Source: Pseudomonadota bacterium
Lineage (GTDB): Bacteria > Pseudomonadota > Gammaproteobacteria > Steroidobacterales > Steroidobacteraceae
Length of the DNA stretch: 32,372 bases
Reading direction: 5' to 3'
NCBI GenBank assembly: GCA_021780475.1
Contig: JAJXYR010000029.1
Location: 1 to 32,372, forward strand
Shown here: piece by piece, positions 9,617 through 17,574 of the stretch
Layout of the letters: every line of letters begins with the position of its first letter
Position numbering within the stretch: position 1 is the first letter of the stretch
The notes under the pieces: model-generated
Seen by the model: the letters and a program-made list of their open reading frames with translations, nothing else
What the model was told of the DNA's origin: nothing
Database searches by the model: none
Program-made: the position numbers and the translations under genes

Positions 9617-10275
9617 ATCGGCCAGCGTTGAATACGCGCGTGCAGGGGGCTCGAACGCGGAAAATGCGCGAGCAGGTATTCCATCTGGTCCGCCAGCACG
9701 CGGCGGCCTTTCAGGTAGATGTACTCGGCATAGGTCGGCGTGAACGGCACCGCCAAAAGCTGCATGCCGGCCTGTTCCGGCGTGCGCGATGCCTTGGCAT
9801 TGTTGCACCGGCGGCAGGCGGTGACGACGTTGCCCCAGATGTCGTGGCCGCCGCGGCTGAACGGGGTCACGTGGTCGCGCGACAGCAAGCCGTAGGGGAA
9901 GCGTGCCCCGCAGTACAGGCATAAATAGGCGTCGCGGCGGAACAGGGTCTGATTGTTGAGCGGCGGCGTATAGGCGGCGCCGCGCAGATTCCCCGGGTTG
10001 CCGGTATGGCCGAGCGTCGCGATGATCGAATTCACATCGACGATCGTCCGCAATCCGGTGCGCGCAGAGGTCCCGCCGTACAGCCGGTACAGCGTCGTGC
10101 CGCAGGTATAGGCCACCTGTCCGGTGTGGTACAGGCGGGCGGCCTCGCGGTAATCGACCCACTCGAGCGGCATCCCCGACACATCGGTACGCAGGATCTG
10201 CTGCGACAATGGTTGGACGCCGGCGTCCTCCCGGACGTCCTCGAAGTGACAACCCATGCCTGTCGCGGACTCCAT
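9613..10275 (-). CDS. HNH endonuclease
   Basis: YLCLYCGARFPYGLLSRDHVTPFSRGGHDIWGNVVTACRRCNNAKASRTP HNH motif; start ambiguous (10314, 10275 or 10257). Confidence 0.85.
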   Translation of the reverse strand: MESATGMGCHFEDVREDAGVQPLSQQILRTDVSGMPLEWVDYREAARLYHTGQVAYTCGTTLYRLYGGTSARTGLRTIVDVNSIIATLGHTGNPGNLRGAAYTPPLNNQTLFRRDAYLCLYCGARFPYGLLSRDHVTPFSRGGHDIWGNVVTACRRCNNAKASRTPEQAGMQLLAVPFTPTYAEYIYLKGRRVLADQMEYLLAHFPRSSPLHARIQRWPM

Positions 10276-10334
10276 ACAGCGGTAAAGATAGTCGACTCCT
10301 GTGCCATAATTCAACGTATGAGGGAGAAGTTCAT

Positions 10335-11456
10335 ATGACCGTCATCGTTGGTGTGCTCGCGGAGACCGCCGCGAACGAAACGCGGGTCGCGGTGGTTCCT
10401 GAGGTGGCGGCCAAGCTCAAGGGTCTCGGCGCCTCGGTGCTGATGCAGAGCGGCGCCGGCGTCGCCGCCCATTTCCCGGACGCCCTCTACGCGGGCGTCG
10501 AGTTTGCCGGGCCGGAGACCATCCTGGCGCGGGCGGACGTCCTGCTGAAAGTCCAGCCGCCGACCCTGGCCGAGATCAAGGGTTTGAAGCCCGGAGCCGT
10601 CGCGATCGGCTTCATGCAGGCGTACGCGCGGGCCGACCTGGTGCGGGCGCTGCGCGACCAGCGAACCACCAGCTTTGCGATGGAACTCGTGCCCCGCATT
10701 TCACGCGCCCAGTCCATGGATGCGCTGTCCTCGCAGGCGGCGGTGGCCGGATACAAGGCGGTGTTGATCGGCGCCAATGCGCTGGAGAAATTCCTGCCGA
10801 TGCTGACGACCGCCGCCGGGACGATCCGGCCCGCGACGGTTCTGGTAATCGGTGCCGGGGTTGCCGGGCTGCAGGCGATCGCGACCGCGAGGCGGCTCGG
10901 TGCGGTGGTCGAGGCGTACGACGTGCGCGGCGCGACCAAGGACCAGGTCAAATCGCTGGGGGCCAAATTCGTCGAGACCGGGGTGTCCGCGGACGGCGCC
11001 GGCGGGTATGCGCGCGAATTGACTGATGAGGAAAAGGCGAAGCAACAGGCGGTGCTCGACGCGCGCATCGCCGCGAGCGACATCGTGATCACCACGGCGT
11101 CGGTGCCGGGACGCGCGGCGCCCAGGATCGTCGGCGAGGCCGCCGTCGGGCGCATGAAGCCGGGCTCGGTGATAGTCGACATCGCCGCGGAACAGGGGGG
11201 CAACTGCGCTCTCACCCGCGCGGGCGAAACCGTGGTGCACCAAGGCGTCAAGATCATCGGCCCCGTGAACCTGCCGGCGACGCTGCCGTTTCACGCGAGC
11301 GAAATGTATTCGCGAAACCTGCTGAATCTGCTGAAGCCGGCTCTGGTCGACGGCACGTTGCGCATCGACTGGACGGATGAGGTGTTCGCCGGAGCGGTCC
11401 TTACGCACGAGGGTCAAATCCGGCACGAAGCCACGCGCAAGATCGTGGAAGGGTAG
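10335..11456 (+). CDS. pntAA: NAD(P) transhydrogenase subunit alpha part 1
   Basis: VGVLAETAANETRVAVVPEVAAKLKGLGASVLMQSGAG and VLVIGAGVAGLQAIATARRLGAVVEAYDVR. Confidence 0.93.
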   Translation: MTVIVGVLAETAANETRVAVVPEVAAKLKGLGASVLMQSGAGVAAHFPDALYAGVEFAGPETILARADVLLKVQPPTLAEIKGLKPGAVAIGFMQAYARADLVRALRDQRTTSFAMELVPRISRAQSMDALSSQAAVAGYKAVLIGANALEKFLPMLTTAAGTIRPATVLVIGAGVAGLQAIATARRLGAVVEAYDVRGATKDQVKSLGAKFVETGVSADGAGGYARELTDEEKAKQQAVLDARIAASDIVITTASVPGRAAPRIVGEAAVGRMKPGSVIVDIAAEQGGNCALTRAGETVVHQGVKIIGPVNLPATLPFHASEMYSRNLLNLLKPALVDGTLRIDWTDEVFAGAVLTHEGQIRHEATRKIVEG

Positions 11457-11463
11457 TGAAGAC

Positions 11464-11766
11464 ATGATTGACGGCGTCATAGCGCTCTATATTTTCATGC
11501 TGGCGGCGTTCACCGGTTACGAGGTGATTTCGCGGGTTCCCGTGATCCTGCACACGCCGCTGATGTCGGGATCGAATTTCGTGCACGGCATCGTGCTGGT
11601 CGGTGCGATGGTCGCGCTGGCGACCGCCGACACGACCCTGGTGCGCGTGATCGGCTCCATCGGGGTGTTCCTCGCGGCGGGCAACGCGGTCGGCGGCTAC
11701 GTGGTGACCGAGCGCATGCTGCAGATGTTCGTCGCGGCCGGCAAGAACAGGGGCAAGGGCCGATGA
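11464..11766 (+). CDS. pntAB: NAD(P) transhydrogenase subunit alpha part 2
   Basis: Small membrane protein GYEVISRVPVILHTPLMSGSNFVHGIVLVGAM between pntAA and pntB. Confidence 0.92.
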   Translation: MIDGVIALYIFMLAAFTGYEVISRVPVILHTPLMSGSNFVHGIVLVGAMVALATADTTLVRVIGSIGVFLAAGNAVGGYVVTERMLQMFVAAGKNRGKGR

Positions 11767-13157
11767 ACGGCGCCGTGATGTCGACCCAGACTCTGGTCCA
11801 ATTGAGCTACCTGGTGGCGGCCTTCCTGTTCATTGTCGGTCTGAAGCGCATGAGTTCGCCGCTGACCGCGGTCAGCGGCGTGCGCTGGGCCGGCATCGGC
11901 ATGGTGCTCGCCACGCTCGTCACGCTCGCCTTCATGGGGGCCTCGACGTTCAATTTGAGCCTGGTGATCGGCGCGGTCGTGATCGGCGGAGGTCTTGCCT
12001 GGGTCAGCGGCAAGCGCGTCGCGATGACCGACATGCCGCAGATGATCGCCCTCTACAACGGCATGGGCGGCGGTGCGGCTGCGGCGATCGCGGCCGTCGA
12101 ACTCTACGGCGGCGGATCGCAAAGCACGGCCCACCTGTGCATCGCGCTGATCGGCGGCTTCATCGGTTCCGTGTCGTTCAGCGGCAGTCTGATCGCCTTC
12201 GGCAAGCTGCAGGGGCTGATCACCAAATCCATCCGCTTCGGCGGACAGAAAATCGTCAATCTGGCGATACTGGTCGGAACCGTTGCGGCCGGAGTGGCTA
12301 TCGTCGCCGGCGCGCACGCGCCGGCTCCGCTGATTTCCGCATTCTTCATCCTCGCGCTGATGCTGGGCGTGGCGATGACGCTGCCGATCGGCGGCGCCGA
12401 CATGCCGGTCGTCATTTCGCTTTACAACGCATTGACGGGCCTCGCGGTCGGATTCGAGGGTTTCGTGCTGGACAACGCGGCGATGATCATCGCCGGCACG
12501 GTCGTCGGCGCCGCCGGCACGCTGTTGACCCAGTTGATGGCGAAGGCCATGAACCGCTCGCTCAGCAACGTGCTGTTCTCGAACTTCGGCGAGAGCGGCG
12601 CGGCGGGCGGGACCGTGGCCGGGACGCAGAAGCCGATCGAGAGCTCCGATGCGGGCGTGATGCTGGCGTATTCCCAGAAGGTGATCGTGGTGCCCGGCTA
12701 CGGCATGGCCGTCGCGCAGGCGCAGCACAAGGTTTGGGAGTTGTGCCAATTGCTGATCGAGCATGGTGTGCAGGTACGATTCGCGATTCATCCGGTCGCC
12801 GGGCGCATGCCGGGCCACATGAACGTGCTGCTCGCCGAGGCCGGGGTCCCCTACGACCTGATCTCCGATCTCGACGAAATCAATGCCGAGTTCGAGACCG
12901 CGGACGTGACCTTGATCATCGGCGCCAACGACGTCGTCAATCCCGACGCCCGCAACAACCGCCAGAGTCCGATCTTCGGCATGCCGATCTTGAACGCCGA
13001 CAAGTCGAAAAACGTCATCGTCATCAAGCGCGGCCAGGGCCAGGGATTTTCCGGGATAGACAACGCGCTGTTCGGACTCGACCAGACGCGCATGCTCTAC
13101 GGCGACGCCCAATCGGCCGCCGGCCAGCTGATCCAGGCGGTCAAAGCCGCCGGTTGA
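11763..13157 (+). CDS. pntB: NAD(P) transhydrogenase subunit beta
   Basis: C-terminal VVPGYGMAVAQAQHKVWELCQLL...HPVAGRMPGHMNVLLAEAGVPYDLI...IIGANDVVNPDA. Confidence 0.95.
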   Translation: MNGAVMSTQTLVQLSYLVAAFLFIVGLKRMSSPLTAVSGVRWAGIGMVLATLVTLAFMGASTFNLSLVIGAVVIGGGLAWVSGKRVAMTDMPQMIALYNGMGGGAAAAIAAVELYGGGSQSTAHLCIALIGGFIGSVSFSGSLIAFGKLQGLITKSIRFGGQKIVNLAILVGTVAAGVAIVAGAHAPAPLISAFFILALMLGVAMTLPIGGADMPVVISLYNALTGLAVGFEGFVLDNAAMIIAGTVVGAAGTLLTQLMAKAMNRSLSNVLFSNFGESGAAGGTVAGTQKPIESSDAGVMLAYSQKVIVVPGYGMAVAQAQHKVWELCQLLIEHGVQVRFAIHPVAGRMPGHMNVLLAEAGVPYDLISDLDEINAEFETADVTLIIGANDVVNPDARNNRQSPIFGMPILNADKSKNVIVIKRGQGQGFSGIDNALFGLDQTRMLYGDAQSAAGQLIQAVKAAG

Positions 13158-13186
13158 GACCGCCGGCCGGGCGACGGCCTGCGGTC
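13158..13186. terminator. Candidate bidirectional terminator hairpin between pntB and the DUF3106 gene
   Basis: GACCGCCGGCC-GGGCGAC-GGCCTGCGGTC: 11 bp stem with one mismatch and a 7 nt loop; directly follows the pntB TGA (13155-13157) and overlaps the DUF3106 TGA (13185-13187). Confidence 0.5.
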
Positions 13187-13676
13187 AACGCCGCCTCGGG
13201 TGCCAGGTTCGCAGCGCATTGCGCCGCTGCTGCGGACTCATGCTGCGCCATTGGCGCTGCAATGCTCGGCGCCGCTCGATGGGCATTTGCCGGAATCTTC
13301 GAAAGGCGGCACGGATCTGCTGCCGCTTCTCCGGCGACAGGCTCTTGAAATAACGCCAGCGCTGCCGCACCAGCGCGCGCTGCGCGGGGGTCATCGCACG
13401 CCAGCGGCGGAATCCTTGCTGGGCACGTAAACGCTGCTGCGGCGACATCCGCAGCCAGCGCAGACTGCCGCGAGCGAGCGCCCGCTGGCGCGCAGGCGGC
13501 AACTGGTCCCAGCGGCCGTGGAACGCCTCGAGCAGGCGCTGTTGCGCCGGCGACAAGGTTTGCCAGGACTCTCCAACCGGCGCGGCGCCCGCGTCCGGCG
13601 ACTCGGGCATCTGCGCCGCCGCCGACGCCGCCAGCGCGACCGTCAATATGAATCCGCCTAATAGCTGCCTGGTCAT
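13185..13676 (-). CDS. DUF3106 domain protein with signal peptide
   Basis: Signal-like MTRQLLGGFILTVALAASAAAQ followed by repeating W-x-x-(L/M)-(S/T/P)-P-x-x-(Q/R)-R motifs. Confidence 0.8.
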   Translation of the reverse strand: MTRQLLGGFILTVALAASAAAQMPESPDAGAAPVGESWQTLSPAQQRLLEAFHGRWDQLPPARQRALARGSLRWLRMSPQQRLRAQQGFRRWRAMTPAQRALVRQRWRYFKSLSPEKRQQIRAAFRRFRQMPIERRRALQRQWRSMSPQQRRNALRTWHPRRR

Positions 13677-13939
13677 TGCTTCGAATCCTGTCGCGGCGGG
13701 GTTGGCGCCTCGGTCTGCGACCCCGCGCGCTTCATGAATTCCCACCATTTTTGGTCCGGTACGTCGTTGTCTCCCAAGAACTCGATGAAGGCGCTGTCCG
13801 GCAACGGTTCCGGCGGCTGCGCCTCCGCGGGGCGGGGCGACGCCGGCGGCGTTACCGGCGACGGTGGCGGCGGCACGGCGGCACCCGCCGACAGCGACGC
13901 GAGCACCCAACCGGCGAGCCAATGCGGCTTGAACCTCAA
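13673..13939 (-). CDS. Small Pro-rich, signal-peptide-bearing hypothetical protein
   Basis: TTG start gives MRFKPHWLAGWVLASLSAGAAVPPPPSP...FIEFLGDNDVPDQKWWEFMKRAG; stop overlaps the DUF3106 start (ATGA). Confidence 0.6.
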   Translation of the reverse strand: MRFKPHWLAGWVLASLSAGAAVPPPPSPVTPPASPRPAEAQPPEPLPDSAFIEFLGDNDVPDQKWWEFMKRAGSQTEAPTPPRQDSKQ

Positions 13940-13946
13940 TCCGCGC

Positions 13947-14354
13947 TCAACCGTGATCGTCGGCAGCGGTTCGATCCGCCCCCGCCGCCACCCACGCATA
14001 GAAATCCACGTCGTCGCGCATCGGATCCAGCGCATCGTCGGAACCGGAGGCGACGACGATATCCAAGTCTTCCAAACCGGCGCGGCCATCCGCTGCGCCG
14101 ATCGGGGTCGACGGCGTGCCCGGCGGCCAGGTGGACCACAAGGCGACCGCGATCAAGGCGGCCGCCGCCACGCCCGCCGCCGCGGTCAGCATCGGCATGC
14201 GGTGGCGGCGCCAGCGGCTCCCCGCAACGGCGTCGAGCGCCGCGTGACGCGCGACGTTGAGCCGGGACTGGACGCGCATGTCGACCGCGGCCACGCTCGC
14301 GTCGAACAGCGCGCGGCTGCGGGTTTCCAAATCGGTGCGATTCTGCGCAGGCAT
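13947..14354 (-). CDS. DUF3619-like single-TM protein, candidate anti-sigma factor
   Basis: Cytoplasmic N-terminus (MPAQNRTDLETRSRALFDASVAAVDMRVQSRLNVARHAAL), one TM helix (MLTAAAGVAAAALIAVALW); start overlaps the sigma stop (TGATG). Confidence 0.65.
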   Translation of the reverse strand: MPAQNRTDLETRSRALFDASVAAVDMRVQSRLNVARHAALDAVAGSRWRRHRMPMLTAAAGVAAAALIAVALWSTWPPGTPSTPIGAADGRAGLEDLDIVVASGSDDALDPMRDDVDFYAWVAAGADRTAADDHG

Positions 14355-14971
14355 CACCAAACCTCGCCCAGCTGCGCGCGCAGGCTGTGAACCGCGCGCG
14401 AGTAATGTGTTTTCACGCTGCCTTCGGAGCATCGCATCGCCAGCGCGGTTTCGGCGACGTCCAGGCCTTCGAGGTTGCGCAGCATGAACGCTTCGCGCTG
14501 CCGCGCGGGCAACGCGCGCAGCAATGCCTCCAGCCGTTCGATCGCCTCGGCCTGCATCAAACGCTGCGGCCCGTCGGGTCCGGGATCCGCGGCATCCTCC
14601 ATGGGGTCCCGCGCCGTGCCCTCGGCGTCGTGCTTCGGCCCCGGAAGCCAACCCATCAAGCGCTTGCGCAGCGCGCGCCGCCGCTGTACGTCGCGAACGC
14701 CGTTCTGCAGGATGCGATAGAACAACGGCCGCCATTCCGCGCTCGGCCTGGCGGCATAGTGCCGCACGAGTTTGAGCATCGCGTCCTGCACCACATCGAG
14801 CGCGTCGTCGACGTCCCGCAATCCAAATTGCGCGATGCGGAACGCCCGGCGCTCGACATCGGCCAAAAACTTGTCCAGTTCTTTCGCGTGATCCAGAGCC
14901 GCGTCCTCGAAACCCGTGGTTGGACCTTCCCAGGTCATCGCAGCCGGCGCCAGCGTAACAAACCTCGCCAT
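14354..14971 (-). CDS. ECF-type RNA polymerase sigma factor
   Basis: Region 2 DVDDALDVVQDAMLKLVRHY and region 4 LRALPARQREAFMLRNLEGLDVAETALAMRCSEGSVKTHYSRAVHSLR; start MARFVTLAP or MTWEGP. Confidence 0.88.
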   Translation of the reverse strand: MARFVTLAPAAMTWEGPTTGFEDAALDHAKELDKFLADVERRAFRIAQFGLRDVDDALDVVQDAMLKLVRHYAARPSAEWRPLFYRILQNGVRDVQRRRALRKRLMGWLPGPKHDAEGTARDPMEDAADPGPDGPQRLMQAEAIERLEALLRALPARQREAFMLRNLEGLDVAETALAMRCSEGSVKTHYSRAVHSLRAQLGEVW

Positions 14972-15142
14972 TCGCGTCCCCTCGACGTCGACGTACCGTA
15001 TCGTGTGCGGGTATAAACGCGGCGCGGGCGTTGCGGTTGACGCATCTGGTGCGCGTCGGATCAGCGACTTACGCACATCGCGCGACAAGGCCGATGTAAC
15101 ACTTCCGCAATACATCTCCAGATGGGATCCAGAGGGGCTTGT

Positions 15143-15156
15143 AATATCATGATATT
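15143..15156. repeat. 14 bp perfect palindrome AATATCATGATATT in an AT-rich intergenic patch
   Basis: Direct reading; lies between the divergent sigma factor and priA genes. Confidence 0.7.
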
Positions 15157-15255
15157 TAAAGAAATGCATGAATTTCGGACACTTTTTCGCCAATCTGTCC
15201 CCGACTCGAAATAGAACGGGCACTTGGGTGTGTTGATCCCGGTTTGTCAACAGAC

Positions 15256-15278
15256 TTATCCACAGGTATTGTGGAAAA
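15256..15278. promoter_or_regulatory. Inverted pair of DnaA-box-like 9-mers at the priA start
   Basis: TTATCCACA (15256-15264) matches TTATNCACA; TGTGGAAAA (15270-15278) is the reverse complement of TTTTCCACA, one mismatch; 5 nt spacer. Confidence 0.5.
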
Positions 15279-15288
15279 CTCGCGCACC

Positions 15289-17520
15289 GTGATACTTCAA
15301 GTCGCACTCGATACGCCGCTGCGGCGATTGTTCGATTACCTGCCGCCGATCGAGATTTCGACGCACGCCGACGCCGGTCGATGCCTGGCCCAGCCGGGCG
15401 TGCGCGTGCGCGTTCCCTTCGGGCGGCGCGTCCGTGTCGGCGTGATCATCGCGATCGCGGCGGAATCCACGGTGGCGCCGGGGAAATTGCGGGCCGCCAT
15501 CGAAGTACTCGACCGAGAGCCCTTGTTCGATCCGGTCACCTTCGAGCTGCTGCGCTGGGCGGCCGTGTACTACCACCATCCGATCGGCGAGGTCTTCGCC
15601 GCCGCCCTGCCCGCGGGAGTTCGCGCGGGCGGGTCGGCGCAGGAGCAGGCCACCAGTTGGGAGCTGACGACGGCCGGGAGCGCCGAGTTGACGTCCCCGT
15701 CGAACCTGCGTGCGCCCAAACAGCGCGCCTTGCTCGCCGCCTTGGCCGAGCGTGGCGGCGCCGCGGCCGCAGATTCAATCTCCGACTGGACGCCCGCACA
15801 ACTGCGCGCCGCCGAGGCACGCGGCTGGATCCGGCGTCTGCAAGTAACCGTCGGCGCAGATGGGGACGCGGCTGCCGCTCCGCGGGCCCGGCCGTCCGAG
15901 GTGACGCTGACGCCGGCGCAGGAACGGGCGGTCGCGGCGATCGTCGAGTCCAAGGGCCGTTACACCGCCTTCCTGCTCCACGGCGTGACCGGCAGCGGCA
16001 AGACCGAGGTCTATCTAAGGGCCATCGACGCCCTGATCGCGGACGGCGGTCAGGCCTTGGTGCTCGTCCCGGAAATCTCGCTGACGCCGCAGCTGCTGGA
16101 GCGCTTCCGGCGGCGCTTCGACACCGAGCCGGCAATACTGCATTCGGCGCTCGCGGGCGCCCTGCGACGCGATGCGTGGCGCCGGGCGCGCAGCGGCGAG
16201 GCGCGGGTGATCGTCGGCACGCGATCGGCGGTTTTCGCGTCGCTGCCGCGCCTCGCGCTGATCGTCATCGACGAAGAACATGACGCCTCCTACAAACAGC
16301 ACGAAGGATTTCGCTATTCCGCGCGCGATCTTGGCGTGCTGCGAGCCCGGCGCGCCGGCGTGCCGGTCGTGCTCGGATCGGCGACGCCGTCGCTGGAAAC
16401 CCTGGACAACGCCGCTCACGAGCGCTATGCACGGCTGATCCTGCCTGAGAGGCCGGGAGCCGCCAGCCCGTCCCGGATGGCGCTGGTCGATCTGCGCGCG
16501 CATCCGCCGAACGACGGCATATCGCCGCCGGTGATGCGAGCCATCGCGGCACACCTCGGCGCCGGCGGGCAAGTCATCGTTTTTTTGAACCGCCGCGGCT
16601 ACGCGCCAACACTCTATTGCAATGCCTGCGGCTGGATCGCGGACTGTAGGCGCTGCGATGCCCGGATGACGCTGCACCGCCGGGCCGGCCAATTGCGCTG
16701 CCATCACTGCGGTGCGCAGCGCCCGGTGGCGGCCGATTGCGAGGCCTGCGGCCGGTCGCTCCAGCCGATCGGCCAAGGCACCGAGCGCATCGAGGAAACC
16801 CTCTCCCGGCTGTTTCCGGGATCCCCGCTCGCGCGGCTCGACCGGGACACGGCAACGGCGCGCGGCGCGGTGCAGGCGGTGCTCGAACGCGTACATACCG
16901 GCGAGGCCCGCATCCTCGTTGGCACGCAGATGCTGACGAAGGGACATCACTTTCCGGACGTCAGCCTGGTGGTCATCCTCGATGCGGACCAGGGCCTGTT
17001 CGCGACCGATTACCGCGCCGCCGAGCGTCTGGCGCAGACGATCATCCAGGTCGCCGGCCGCGCGGGCCGGGCGGCGCGAGCCGGCGAGGTATTGATCCAG
17101 ACGGAATTCCCGGAACATCCGCTGCTCAACCGGCTGATCACGGCCGGCTATGACTCATTTGCCGACAGTGCGCTCGAAGAGCGCCGCGCGGCACACTGGC
17201 CGCCGTATTCCCGGCTGGCGTTGCTGCGCGCCGAAGCCAAGGATGCGAGCCGGCTCGACGCCTTCCTGCGGGCGGCGGCGGACGGCGGCAGAGCGGCCGA
17301 CGCGGCGCGGGCGCATGGCCAGCCGGTCCGCATCCTGGGTCCGGCGAGCGCGCTGATCGCGCGGCGAGCCGACCATTTCCGTGCCCAGGTGTTGGTGGAG
17401 GCCGACGACCGGCCCACACTGCAGCGCTTCCTCGCGTCCTGGCTACCGCGGATCGAGGCGCAAGGCGCACCGGCCGGTCTGCGCTGGTCCATCGATGTCG
17501 ATCCGCTCGAGGTCGATTGA
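15289..17520 (+). CDS. priA: Primosomal protein N' (replication restart helicase)
   Basis: LLHGVTGSGKTEVYLRAI, VIDEEHDASYKQHEGFRYSARDLG, Cys-rich zinc region YCNACGWIADCRRCDARMTLHRRAGQLRCHHCG. In-frame start candidates TTG 15244, GTG 15271, GTG 15289. Confidence 0.95.
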   Translation: MILQVALDTPLRRLFDYLPPIEISTHADAGRCLAQPGVRVRVPFGRRVRVGVIIAIAAESTVAPGKLRAAIEVLDREPLFDPVTFELLRWAAVYYHHPIGEVFAAALPAGVRAGGSAQEQATSWELTTAGSAELTSPSNLRAPKQRALLAALAERGGAAAADSISDWTPAQLRAAEARGWIRRLQVTVGADGDAAAAPRARPSEVTLTPAQERAVAAIVESKGRYTAFLLHGVTGSGKTEVYLRAIDALIADGGQALVLVPEISLTPQLLERFRRRFDTEPAILHSALAGALRRDAWRRARSGEARVIVGTRSAVFASLPRLALIVIDEEHDASYKQHEGFRYSARDLGVLRARRAGVPVVLGSATPSLETLDNAAHERYARLILPERPGAASPSRMALVDLRAHPPNDGISPPVMRAIAAHLGAGGQVIVFLNRRGYAPTLYCNACGWIADCRRCDARMTLHRRAGQLRCHHCGAQRPVAADCEACGRSLQPIGQGTERIEETLSRLFPGSPLARLDRDTATARGAVQAVLERVHTGEARILVGTQMLTKGHHFPDVSLVVILDADQGLFATDYRAAERLAQTIIQVAGRAGRAARAGEVLIQTEFPEHPLLNRLITAGYDSFADSALEERRAAHWPPYSRLALLRAEAKDASRLDAFLRAAADGGRAADAARAHGQPVRILGPASALIARRADHFRAQVLVEADDRPTLQRFLASWLPRIEAQGAPAGLRWSIDVDPLEVD

Positions 17521-17574
17521 CCGGTTTCGGGTAAACTGCCGACCCCTGCGGATTGGCCGAGAACGGGATCGCGT

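Noticed and set aside
11697-13112. 471-aa minus-strand ORF opposite pntB
   Set aside because: His/Arg/Gln-rich shadow translation; pntB is clear on the plus strand.
15090-15280. Chromosomal replication origin at the DnaA boxes
   Set aside because: Only two boxes and no dnaA, dnaN, gidA or parAB neighbours visible; kept as a possible regulatory site only.
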